A stretch of DNA of 64,000 bases from Brachypodium distachyon. Its lineage: Eukaryota; Streptophyta; Magnoliopsida; Poales; Poaceae. Location: positions 16,358,501 to 16,422,500 of the forward strand of contig NC_016132.3 in assembly GCF_000005505.3 (NCBI RefSeq), read 5' to 3'. The notes under the pieces are model-generated. The model was not told where the DNA came from. It saw nothing but the letters and a program-made list of their open reading frames with translations, and searched no databases. A program made the translations under genes and the position numbers. Positions 44,790 through 55,200 of this stretch are shown one piece after another; position 1 is the first letter of the stretch, and each line of letters starts with the position of its first letter.

Positions 44790-46532
44790 TCTAATGTGCA
44801 GGGAAGGAGGTGGGAAGGAGCCGTACCTGTTGCCGGTGCCACCTCCGTTGGGGCTGGGTCGCCGGAAGGTGCGATGGTGGCGCCGCTGGCCCTTGTGCCG
44901 GCCGGGTCGGCAGCGCTGCCAGCGTCCGCGCGTGCCTTCTTGCTCGGCGCGGCAGGCGGTCAGTCGTCCCTCCCCCTCTTGCTGGCGCTCACCGACGAAT
45001 CGGCCTTCGGGGGGTTGCGCCGGAGCGCGAAGCCCCGGAAGACCCCCCGAGCAGGCGGGGCCGTGGGTGCCCGTGGGGTGCCGCGGCCCAGGGCACTGCG
45101 GGCGCCGACGACGAGGCCGCCGCAACGACGGGGACCGTCGCCGGTGTAGCTGCCGCCGCGACCCGACAGCTGCTGCTGAGGTAGCCGCTGGCGGTCACCG
45201 CCGGGGCTCCGGCAACCGCCACAGGTGTGGTCGCCGCCGAGGTGCCGGCGGACGCCCCCAGGGCGGCTGCCGCCACGGAGCTGGTGGTCGCCGCTGGGCA
45301 GATGCCGTCGCAGCCACCATGGAGGTCGCCGCGGCCGCTGCGTGCGCCCTTGATCTTCGCACGATCAGGGGCGCGTCGTTGCTGTCCTCCTCATCGTCGT
45401 CCACAGGGATGACTACCTGGGACGCGGCAGGTTGGCCCGCCACGTCGTCTGAGGACCGAAGGGAGGGCCAGCTAATCTCCGACTCACCCCCGCGAGGTGC
45501 CGGTGGGGGAGCGCGCGGGGTCCGAGTGGGGGAGTCGTCCATCAACCCCCACTCGTTGCAGGGCGGGAAGGAGGCGACGATGTCGTTGAGCACCGCAACA
45601 CCGGCGTGGAGGGAGATAACCCCCGGCGGTAACCCCGTAGTGGGAAGGTCCTCGCCAGAGATCCCCTTCATCCACACCTGGAGGGATTCCCGGTCCACGC
45701 CCTCGCGATGGAAGCATGTCCTGTCCCCGGGCCCCGTGTACATCCATGCGGGCCGGGAGCGCAGTTGGAGTGGCACGACGCGCCGGGTGATGAAGGTGCG
45801 CGCCACGTCAACATCGGTGACCCTTGCCAGCCGCAAAGCCTTGATCTTCTCCACGATGGGGAGGAGATCGGCATCGCGGTGGTACCGGTCCTGCCAGCCG
45901 CTGTGAGGTTGTGGCAGCTCGGTGGGTGAGAGGACGAACTCCTCGGGGTCTTGCACCCGGACCCAGCACCAGTCGCCCCGCCACTCCATCTCGATCCTCT
46001 TCTCCGACCGGACGATGAACTCGGACTTCATCCGGTCGCGGGCGCGGAACACCACCCCTGATGACATCGCATTCGCGTTATCGATCTGGGGGTAGAAGTA
46101 ATGCCGGAACAGTGCCACCGACGACATTACCCCGACGAATGCTTCGCAGAGGAACTGGAAGGTGGCGAGGACGTAGAGAGACGTGGGGTGGAGCTGCGCC
46201 ACCCGCAGCTGGTACGACTCCATGAGCGCGTGGAGGAACAAAGAGAAGGGCGGCATCAACCCGGTGAGGATGAAGCGCCCGAACACCCGAAAGTCGTTTT
46301 CCTGGTGGTTGGCGCCCGTGGGGAAGATCGGGGTGTCCCCGTGCTCGTTGAATCCAGAGGCGACGGCGTGCCGAATCTTGGCCAGCGCCTCACCGTTGTA
46401 GCTGGGCCGGTAGAAGGCGAGCGTGGCCCTCATCGCCCGCTTCTTCTGGTCTTTGTCGGCGGCGGCCTTGGTGGCCGCCTCGCTCTTGCTGGCCGCCGGT
46501 TTCTTTCCCTTCCTCGTGGTGGGGGGCGCCAT
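44790..46532 (-). CDS. Antisense additional ORF of the Tat element (Transposase_28-like)
   Basis: The ATG at 46532 opens 445 codons: MAPPTTRKGKKPAAS, FYRPSYNGEALAKIRHAVAS, PPFSLFLHALMESYQLRVAQ, FLCEAFVGVMSSVALFRHYF, WRGDWCWVRVQDPEEF and PPCNEWGLMDDSP, then an acidic DDDEEDSNDAPLIVRRSRA and a Pro/Arg-rich end at 45195. Homology to the copy at 29765-33325 continues in another frame down to about 44790 (ALRRNP), so the true protein was longer and this copy is 3'-truncated. The gene lies between integrase and 3' LTR in the antisense direction, as in several Tat elements. CTATAGAGC about 110 bp upstream may be its promoter. Function unknown. Confidence 0.75.
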
Positions 46533-47303
46533 GGGGAGCGAGGGCGGGGGCTAGCAGAGCTTTTGGGCGCAAGATGCGAAGAAGATGGAAGACGAAGCCT
46601 GGGGAGCAGAGTGTTTTCCCCTCACTACAACAATAAAAGCTCTATAGCACCCCCGTCGTTTGGTAATGGCCAGTTCCGCACCCTATGGGCGCGCTGGGAT
46701 AATTCCTAATCAAAAGGATAATGCGAAGAGTGGCCTTAACTTCCTTGTTTAAGGGGGAGGTTACAGCGGAAATCTCGCACCCACTACTCCGTCCGTAACG
46801 GCGGGGTACGTGGGACGGCGAAGAGACGCGGGCCCGAGGCGAGTCAGGACCTACGCATCGATTGGGGCGTAGCCAGGCAACTGACCAGGGAAGGGTTCGC
46901 CCGGGAATGGGTGTTGCCGGCCCACGCCCGGGGACTACTGTCACACCAGTGGCACCCGGGGTACCACCGTTGCACGACGCGTGGGTCGCACCGCTGAGTT
47001 CCCGGGAGGATCTCACCCCGGGCGGCAACGTATAGGCTGCCCGGCAAGCTACCAGCCCGGAAGGGCTAGCGGGGCTTCGGGGAATATTCCCTCCTGGGCA
47101 CCTCCCGGGAAGGCACTTGCCGGGAGGAGGTGTTCCCGGGCGCAGGTTCCCGCCGTGAGGGCGGGCCGAGCGAGCAGAGCAAAGACGCCACGTGGGCGCG
47201 CGGCAGGCACCCAGTGTGCAGTTTCGCCAGGGCAAGGAGTGAAGCGCACGGCGCATTTAATGAGCCACCAGGAGGGGCGTTATCCGTCTAGTCGGACGAA
47301 CAG
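46533..47303. other. Spacer between antisense ORF and 3' LTR
   Basis: GC-rich sequence with CCCGGGAA-type repeats, homologous in inverted orientation to 28930-29764. It should contain the leader and promoter of the antisense ORF. I see no obvious polypurine tract directly before the LTR. Confidence 0.5.
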
Positions 47304-47862
47304 TAGCAGTCTAGTCCTATTTTTTAGGCCTTAGACCCCTAGCTGCGGGGTTGGCACTCATTCATGCATGCCAGCGCACCGAGGAGGAGCTGTCGAAGCT
47401 CCTTACTCGCCACTTGTAAACCATGCACCGTGGCACCTGTGGTATCCCCTTGGCTATAAAAGGAGGACCCCCGCCAGCGGTCAAAGGGTTCCATTTTTTG
47501 GGGGGCAGGCACATCCAACGAACAAGCAGTTCTACCAACTCATAGTTCGGCACTAGCACTAGCCCAGAGTAGCAAGCAACACTTAGCCAAAAAGAGACCA
47601 CTCGGGGGCTTCCCCCGGCAACCTGTAAACAGCCGATTCCACAGTAATACAAGCTCAAACAAGCAGGACGTGGGGTTTTACACCGCAAGGTGGCCCGAAC
47701 CTGCGTAAAAAGCGTGCGCATGTGTCTCTGATAGTGTTCTTGATGCGTTCTTACGCTTCGCATTGGCCCCGCCGGCGATCGCCGGAGCGATCCCCGTAGC
47801 CACTGCCGAACCTAAAAAGGGGGTGCCCGCGCATCCCGGTGTCGGAGCCCCGCGCAACGACA
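47304..47862 (+). repeat. 3' LTR of the Tat element
   Basis: It aligns with 25542-26103 over its whole length and includes CTATAAAAGG and the terminus CGCGCAACGACA. Its first bases are TAGCAG rather than TGGCAG. The large solo LTR resumes directly after it at 47863. Confidence 0.88.
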
Positions 47863-49571
47863 CAAGGTGTAAAACTAATTGCACAGTTAAATTCCTTGCA
47901 TTTTTCTGATTCAAAAACATATATGGTTTGCTCAAATTGGATTTAGCATGCAATTACTAGGAATTAAACAAGATAAAACAACTTCTGGAATTTTAAAACA
48001 AAACGAAAACACACTGAGAACTAAAACTACTCGGGCGCAGCTAGCCTGTGCGGCTGACAGCGCGCCCGGGAGAGCTAACGAGGCGCGCGGGCTGCCCGCG
48101 ATCACTGACCAATGGGTCCCACCTGTCAGGGTCGGTCAAGAGGTAAAAAGGTTGGGTTTTACCTTGCAGCCAAGGGAGATCGAACCCGGGTCCGATCTGA
48201 CGAGAGCGAACGGACGAGCGAGGTAACCAAACGGGCTGCGGATCGGATCTTGCTAGATCTAGGGCGCAAACCCTCTTAAACTAACCCAAGCTGGTTGCTT
48301 GGGGCACGCGCGGCGGCCACGGCGAGGCATGTCGCCGGCGACCAAGCTAGCGGCGGAGGAAACTACCTAGCACGGAAAGCAGCGCGCGGAGAAGTAAAAC
48401 CAGGTGGCACGAAGGCCACCACACGAACCTTAACATGAACGTCGGCGCGGCGCGATGAGCTAGAGATTGCCGGCAGCAAGCCGGAGCGTGCGCGCACGGC
48501 TACGGCACTACGGTGCACCAGAGAGAGCACGGAAAGATGCGGAAGAGAGAGGAGCTCACCCCGGTGACGTAGGCGGAAGCTTACGAGGAAGAGACGGATG
48601 ACCTCGCCGGAATTTGGCCGGAGAAGGGAGGCGGCCGGAGAGGAAGAAGACGTCGCGGGCGTCGATGTAGACGATCTCGCTCTAATTCCTTGCACACGCG
48701 CGTGGAGGAAGGCGAGGCGCAGCAGGTGACGCGGTCGGTGCGTGGTGGTTCGGCCGGAGGCGGCGGCGCGACGCAGCGACGTCCACGGCCCGGAAGAAAC
48801 GGCGGCGGCGGCGCAAGAAACGGGGGAGAGGAAACCCTTCTAGGGTTTGCCTTGCGCTGGGAGGAAAAGGGGGGGCGCGGCGCATCTTATAAGGAGGCGC
48901 CGAAAGAGCTGTCGCCATCGCCGACGACGTGGCGCGGGGGCTCCACCAGTCGGAAAGGAGAAAAGCAGAGGAGGAAGACGACGCTGTGAGAGGTGGCGCA
49001 TTTTGGAGATTACGTCTTCGCGGCTGGGAGGCGCAACGCGGGCACGCGCGGGAGAAGATGGGCCGCGGGGCGCATTGCTGGGCTGCGCGGCGCGCGGGAG
49101 AAAGTGGGCCGAGGCGGCTGCTGGGCCGGCTCGGGCCTGAGGTAAGGTAAGTTTTCTTTTCTTTTTCCTTTTCCTTTTCTATTTTCTCTTTTGCAAATAG
49201 TCTTTGATTCAAAATTCAAATACCATTTTGAATAGCCGAGAAGTAGGAGAAATCAAATATGGCACTAATATTTGGGAGTATTCAAATGGGATAAAGGTTT
49301 TAAAAACAAATCCCATTTGAATATCTTTTGTAAAATATAGGAAAAGGAATTCAAACTCAAAGAAGGATGATTCATATTTGAATCTCCTAGCAAATTCAAA
49401 CAACAAGATTCAACCAACAAGTTGAATTGTAAATTTCAAATTTATGTGAAGCAAAGAAGAGATGACATGGCATGGATGCAAATGTAAAATGTTATGCAAC
49501 AAGAATTAAATTACAAACAGGTCCAAACAAGGGCTTAAATGTAAATGTTGCTCTTGGGCTGTTACAGATGA

Positions 49572-51183
49572 TACCATCTTTCTTATGGAAGATAATTTTG
49601 AATTCACTAGAAACCTAAAGTTTATTCTCTGTATGTTTGAACACTTGACTGGATTGAACATTAATTTTCATAAAAGTGAGGTTTATTGTTTTGGAGAGTC
49701 TGTCCAGAGACAAGATGAATATGCTAAAATGTTCTCTTGCCAACGTGGTCAAATACCATTCAAATATTTGGGGATTCCCATCAAAGATAAACATTTGTGC
49801 AATAGTGATTGGAAGTATATTGAGGATAGGGTAGAGAAAAAGATGAGTGGCTGGAAAGGTAGCCTTTTATCTATGGGTGGTAGGCTCATTTTAGTTGAAA
49901 CTTGTCTTAGCAATGCTCCTAGTTATATGATGTCCCTACTTAGGATCCCCAAGGGGGTTAAAAAGAAATTAGATTTCTTTCGTGCCAGACTTTTGTGGCA
50001 AGAAGATAAAGGTAAAAAGAAGTACCACCTTGTGAATTGGGATGAGATATGTCAACCCAAGGATCAAGGTGGTTTGGGTGTTACTGATTTAGATGTTAAA
50101 AACATTAGTCTTCTTTGCAAGTGGCTATGGAAACTTGAAAATGAGGAAGGAATTGGCAGGAGGTTATCAGATCAAAATATGTTAAAAAAGGTTTGTTAGC
50201 TGCTTGTAAGGCAGGATGTGGGCAATCACATTTCTGGCAAGGTCTAATGCAGGTTAAAAATATCTTTATGAATTGTTGTAGAAAGATAGTGGGTAATGGA
50301 GAACGTACCTGCTTCTGGGAAGAACATTGGATAGGAGATATGCCTCTTTGTAAAAAATTCCCTCGACTATACAATTTAACCTACAGACACTTTGTGTCCA
50401 TAGCTGAAGTGGTCCATTCAGATTGGGGATGCATTCGTTTTAGGAGAGCTTTGCGAGAGGAAACTAGGATGATGTGGATTGAATTGTTACAGCTTTGTGG
50501 AGAGATTGAATTAAACAATGAGCAGGATAGATGTGTCTGGAAGCTTACGAAATCAGGGATGTTTTCGGTAGAATCGTTGTATAAATTTATTAAAGATCGA
50601 CAGGTACAGGTCGCCTATAAAGATCTATGGAAACTTAGGATATCTCTTAAAATTAAAGTTTTTAGTTGGCTGGCTGTCAAGAACAAAATCTTGACGAGGG
50701 ATAACTTGGCCCACAGGGGCTAGTCTGGATCCACAGGTTGTGAATTCTGTGGATCGATGGAGACCGTAGATCACCTTTTTTTTCCAATGTCTAGTGGCTC
50801 ATTTCTGCTGGTCTGTGGTGGGCTGTGCATTTGGTCTTAGCAAAGTGCCACAGAACATGTTAGAGTTAAATGAGTTCATCCTCGAAGGGAACAGGGGGAT
50901 GATTAAGAGCCTTAAAGCATGTGGTGGGGCTGCTATGTGCTGGAGTTTGTGGAAAGCTAGGAATGCTTCTTATTTTGATAAGAAACAATTAAGCAATCCT
51001 ATTAACGCTGTGTTTTCTGTATGTCACTGGATGCTGGCTTGGGCTGGGCTTCAAAAGGGAGGTGTTAAAGACAAGCTGAAGCAAATGGCGCATCTCCTGT
51101 CGATGGTCGCTCATGAGTATACCAGGCACGATATGGCTGGAGACCAACTGTCAAACGTATTGCATCCTGAAGAAAGTGGATGA
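49572..51183 (+). pseudogene. LINE ORF2, end of reverse transcriptase and zf-RVT domain
   Basis: Coding resumes at the second half of the YADD motif with TIFLMEDNFEF, then LNINFHKSEVYCFG, FKYLGIPIKDKHL, WKGSLLSMGGRLILVETCLS, ARLLWQEDKGKKKYHLVNWD and GGLGVTDLDVKN. After a shift near 50190 comes FWEEHWIGDMPLC, then WKLTKSGMFSVESLYKFI, LRISLKIKVFSWLAVKNKIL and a damaged zinc-binding end. The stop TGA is at 51181-51183. It completes the ORF2 begun at 20440. Confidence 0.92.
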
Positions 51184-51353
51184 GATATGAAGACCTTTTT
51201 CAAATTTTTCTGCCTTATGGCTGATCCATGTAATAGGCCTAGCGTTTGCTTTGGCACTATCCTGCCTTCTATTTCCTGTTGAGACATCTATGTTACAAAC
51301 ACCTGTGGTTTCCTTAATGAAACCGGGAGCGAGGCTCCTTTTGCTCTAAAAAA
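51184..51353 (+). other. 3' UTR and poly(A) tail of the full-length LINE
   Basis: It contains a GGCTGATCCATGTAATAGG-type stretch, CCTTAATGAAACCGGGAGCG and an inverted GAGGCTCC/GGAGC element, and closes with AAAAAA before the 16-bp duplication. Confidence 0.8.
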
Positions 51354-51369
51354 GGGCATAACGCAGGCA

Positions 51370-51706
51370 CTCGCGTTGACATTGTCTGATCTGGAAGTAA
51401 ATCCTAGACCGGCCATAAGTTCAACCTCAACAACCAAATGTGTTTGCAGATAGCAACATTTCTACCTTTTGGGGAAAGCAGTCTTATGTGTTGTGAGCCT
51501 TCGGAGGTGCCAAGATCGCTGTTGGGGTGTCTGGGAGATGGTAAATTAATTTGTTTCAAGGAAAATCAATTGTTTTGGAGCTCCGTGCATCCGTGCAATA
51601 CAGTTCTGGGAAATTTAAAACATTCGCATCGAACAGAACAAAACAATTCATGAGATCTAGGTTGCGCAAACTTTGAATTTTTCTTTTCAAAGGGGCTTTA
51701 TCCCAA
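51370..51706. other. Spacer, no gene seen
   Basis: This is the right flank of the large LINE. It was contiguous with 13204-13373 before the LINE inserted. There is no ORF or RNA gene. Confidence 0.5.
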
Positions 51707-52180
51707 GAGTAAAATACACCACTAGTCCATTAACTCGACAAAACTGAACATTTTAGTCCACGAACTCGGAAAACACACACTTAAACTCCTAAATTGGGAC
51801 TATTGTATCACTTTAGTCTAAAAACGGTCTGGCGAGGCTTAAACACGTCATGTGGCCGCCACATCGGCTTTGGCCAGGACCACAGGCTACTACTCGATTT
51901 TCTCAAGATTTTTTTTTGCAAAATCACCATGCCCGATCCGTCCGCGAGGGGCAAGGCGGCTGCGCCCAGGCGGGGATCCTGGGGCCTTAAGAACCACGTC
52001 GTTGCCGCCGCCGCCTCAGCTAAGGTTGCTATCAAGCCCACAATGCTCAATTTTGACGAAAGGAAGCCGGTGAAGGGGTCGCCGAAGCCGATGTTGCGGC
52101 AACATGGCGTTTTAAAGCCTCGCCGAATCGTTTTTGGACTAAAGTGACATAGTAGTCCCGGTTTAGAGGTTTAAGTGCGC
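51707..52180. mobile_element. Long-TIR element, copy 1 (Mutator-like)
   Basis: The left end is GAGTAAAATACACC. An inverted copy of the left arm lies at about 52075-52180, sharing CACTTTAGTC, GGCGAGGCTT and ACATCGGCTT blocks. The outermost roughly 75 bp of the right arm is missing. The core (51905-52070) contains GCAAAATCACCATGCCCG and ATCAAGCCCACAATGCTCAA, shared with copy 2 at 60632. It adjoins the PMD gene start directly. Confidence 0.7.
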
Positions 52181-52222
52181 GAGGGCCACCGTTGCCACGG
52201 GTGGATAGATCACCAGGACGCC

Positions 52223-55200
52223 ATGACCGAGCCCCCTCCCACGTTCAGGCTGCGAGGCTATACAAAATGGGATCTCGATCCGCATTTTGTGCCTCGTCTA
52301 GCAGTCAGCAGCCTACTGTCATTGGCTAAGATGTTATCTACGGGACACAGCCTTATGCTTGACAGTTCTCTGTTGACAGCATTGGTTGACAGATAGAGAC
52401 CGGAGACACACACCTTTCACTTCCGGTGGGGGGAGATGACCCCAACTCTGAAAGATGTGAGCATGATCACCGGTTTGCCACTCGGTGGTCCGCCGGTCGT
52501 GCCACAACCAGAAAGTCTCACCTGGCGCGAGGACCTGGGACAACGGCTAGGTATTGCACTCCCGAGAAAGGAAGGTGGTAAGGAACTCCGGGGGGTACCC
52601 AGGAGTTGGCTTAACCACTTTACAAATGTACCTCCCGGTGCAGACGATTACATTATACGTACACACCTGATTGCATACTTGTTGTGGTTGTTTGGTTCGG
52701 TTATGTTCTCGTCGTCATCTGGTGATACAATCCCCCCTAGTTATATAGGCATTGTTGTTGAAATAGCGGACACTGATTTTCATGGTAGCTTATAGCTGGG
52801 GATCTGCGGTGCTTTGTCACACATACAGGGGTTTGTGTGACGGCGTTCAGAAAAAGCCAACGAGAAAAGAACCGATACTCTCTGTGTGCTACATACTTCT
52901 ACAGTTGTGGTCGTGGGAGCATCTCCCGACCGGACGACCGCACATACAAAATCCAGTCCACCCATACGAGGTGGCTGACCCGCGGTTTGATGTAACATCC
53001 CAAAATTTCAAACTTTTACATACGCATTGCATCCATGAGCATCATGCCACAATTGCATGTTTGAATTCAAATTTGAATCCCAAAAGGGCTTTGGAAAGAT
53101 TTTTATTTCAATTTAAACCTTAGGGTTTACACCCATTTGAGCTTTGGATCTTCAAACCAATAGGTTTTATGTATAAAAGGGGTTTAATGCATATATAAGC
53201 TATCCCATAATTTTTGGATAATTATTTGGAGTTGAAAACGTATTTTATTTAAATAGATATATAGCCCTAAAGGCATTTATAGGGTAAATGTATTTTTTTT
53301 TTGAGGGGAAACTACTCCCAAAAGTTGTATCATGGTAGAACATGATTTTACAAATTTTCTGGAATTTATTTGAACCAATTTGGAGTTCAAAATCAAAAGA
53401 TATCAAACAAATAAGGAAAAGGGAAAAAGAAAAGAAAAAAAAGGGGTGAACCGGACCGGTCCGACCGCTTGGACCGAACCGGCCCAGAACCGATCGAGCC
53501 GCCCGACCAAACGACCCCGCCGTCCACGCGCGCGCCCGCTTCCACTGACGGGTGGGGCGCACCTGTCAGGGCCTTCTTCTTCCTCGAAAGGAAACCCCCG
53601 CGCCGCGCTGTCGCCGCCGTGACTTCTGTTTCCGCCGATTTAGGCTTTCCCGAAGCAAGCCGAGCGCGGCACCATAAAGCCCAAGCCTCCCCGCCTCTTT
53701 CCCCTCTGCTCGCCCACGCTCGCACGCCCCCAGGCCACCGGATTTCGCTGCCGAAGAGCTTCGCCGCCGCTACCGTTCACCGCGCCGCCCCGACCTCGCC
53801 GGTGAGCCATTACGCCCGCAATTTCAAATTTCTGGAGCCCCTCGTCTGTGCGCTTCGTTTGACGCGCGCCGTTTATTTTTTCGTGCACCGTAGCGCCGCC
53901 CCCGTCGTCGCCAAAGCTCGCCGGAGTCCGCCGCCCGCGCCGTCCTAGGCGACGCCTCCACCGTCCTCGAGCGCCGCCGACCACGTCACCGAGCTATCCG
54001 TGCCGCACCGCTCCGTCCCCGCACCTCCCCGTCACGCCCCGTCGCCGGAACCGCCCGCCGCCGCCCGCCCGTGCCGCGCCGCCGCCGGAGAAGCCCGCCG
54101 GAATCCTAGGTTCCCGGAGGTGAGATCCCGACCGTCCATCCATCTTCAACGGCTCAGATTAGATCCATTTTAATTCACTTAAACGAACCGGTATGCACCA
54201 ACGAGAACGCGCCACGTGTCACTGCTTAAATAAAATAAAAATCTAATTTTAATTCCCCGGAATAATTAACTGACACTTTTGCAGAAAAGCCCCTGTAACT
54301 TCAAATGATCATATCTTTAAATATGTTTGGCCAAATTTAATGATCCACACCTTTTTGGAATCCTTAGGAAATGTAGAATCTTTTGGCACTGTCCAATTTC
54401 AAATTTGAATACTTGAATCACATTCAAATTTCAGAATAGTGTTTAATACCATTTAAATCATAACTAATTATTTAGAAGTCCTTTTTGAATGAAACCAGTG
54501 CCCAAAATTTTGTTTAATTGTCCTCTGCCCATTGGGACAGAGAAATAAATATTTTGAATTATTTTGTTTGGCTGATGGCAATAAAACCATATTTTAGGGT
54601 TTAAACCCCAACCTTTACTATTTGTTTAAAACCCTAATTACATGTGCTTAATTATCAATGCTTTGGACCAGTAGATCACCCGAATAAAATAAACCCAATC
54701 ATGTCACATGTTTGCATCGCATCATAGCATACACTCTTTTGTCATGTTTGAATTGTGTGTGTATGTGTGTGTATATTGTTTGTATTTAAATAGTTTTCTC
54801 GGAGAGCGAACCGTGTGTTTGCGAAGAGTGCTTGAATACCAACTACTATCGAGGCAAGTTCACTTTGACCATCATCCTATTATTTTATTATGCACTAGAT
54901 TTTATTAGATGCATTGATAAGATTATTATTGTATCTATGCTAGCTATGATCTGTCCTAGTAGTATAGGATACCTTTGCCATGACCTCACCACCAATTGCC
55001 ATCGTAGTAGTAAAATGCTATGCTATGATAATACACGAGGGTGATATTATTACAATGGGATACTATTGAATTACAATATGATTTTCCTAGTGTATGGCAA
55101 AACAAGTAATTCAATGAATCGTCCTGGGTGGGCTGCTTTGAGTTTTCGGATGTCGTGACGTTAGGTCCATTTCTATGGGGCCCGCTGAGTCGTCTCTCCG

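Larger units (their letters stand above)
25542..47862 (+). mobile_element. Tat-lineage Ty3-gypsy element with both LTRs, gutted and refilled
   Basis: Recognisable parts in order: 5' LTR (25542-26103), PBS (26104 on), first codons of gag (26212-26252), then a 15.7-kb block of other elements, then RT end/RNase H/integrase (41984-44254), a 39-bp tandem repeat (44516-44632), an antisense ORF (46532 down to about 44790) and 3' LTR (47304-47862). The order RNase H, integrase, antisense ORF, LTR fits the Tat lineage. Most of gag, the protease and RT are absent. The duplication is not clean because a truncated element abuts the left end. Confidence 0.85.
22507..49566 (-). mobile_element. Large solo LTR (Ty3-gypsy, minus) opened by a nested Tat element
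   Basis: The outer ends are TGTGAGACCCC (22507) and TGTTACA (49566), i.e. TGTAACAGCCC to GGTCTCACA on the minus strand. The 5-bp duplication GATGA lies at 22502-22506 and 49567-49571. LTR sequence fills only 22507 to about 24107 and about 47863 to 49566, together about 3.3 kb, like the other large LTRs here. The 5' part has a GC-rich block (48000-49150). The inner halves meet at ACAAG, which is present at both inner borders (about 24105-24114 and 47860-47867), but one side carries a foreign truncated element. Confidence 0.8.
13390..51353 (+). mobile_element. Full-length L1-type LINE, split by a 3.2-kb solo LTR and a 27-kb nested block
   Basis: The 16-bp direct repeat GGGCATAACGCAGGCA flanks it at 13374-13389 and 51354-51369, directly after a short A tail (51348-51353). 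The LINE pieces are 13390-16219, 19433-22506 and 49572-51353. They encode ORF1 (zinc knuckles, basic tail) and ORF2 (endonuclease, RT, zf-RVT) and end in a 3' UTR. With the insertions removed the element is about 7.7 kb, a normal full length. Frameshifts in ORF1 and ORF2 show it was dying before or after the insertions. Confidence 0.92.

Noticed and set aside
48000..49150. GC-rich open frames on both strands
   Set aside because: They fall in the GC-rich block of the large solo LTR, which is typical of this LTR class and non-coding.
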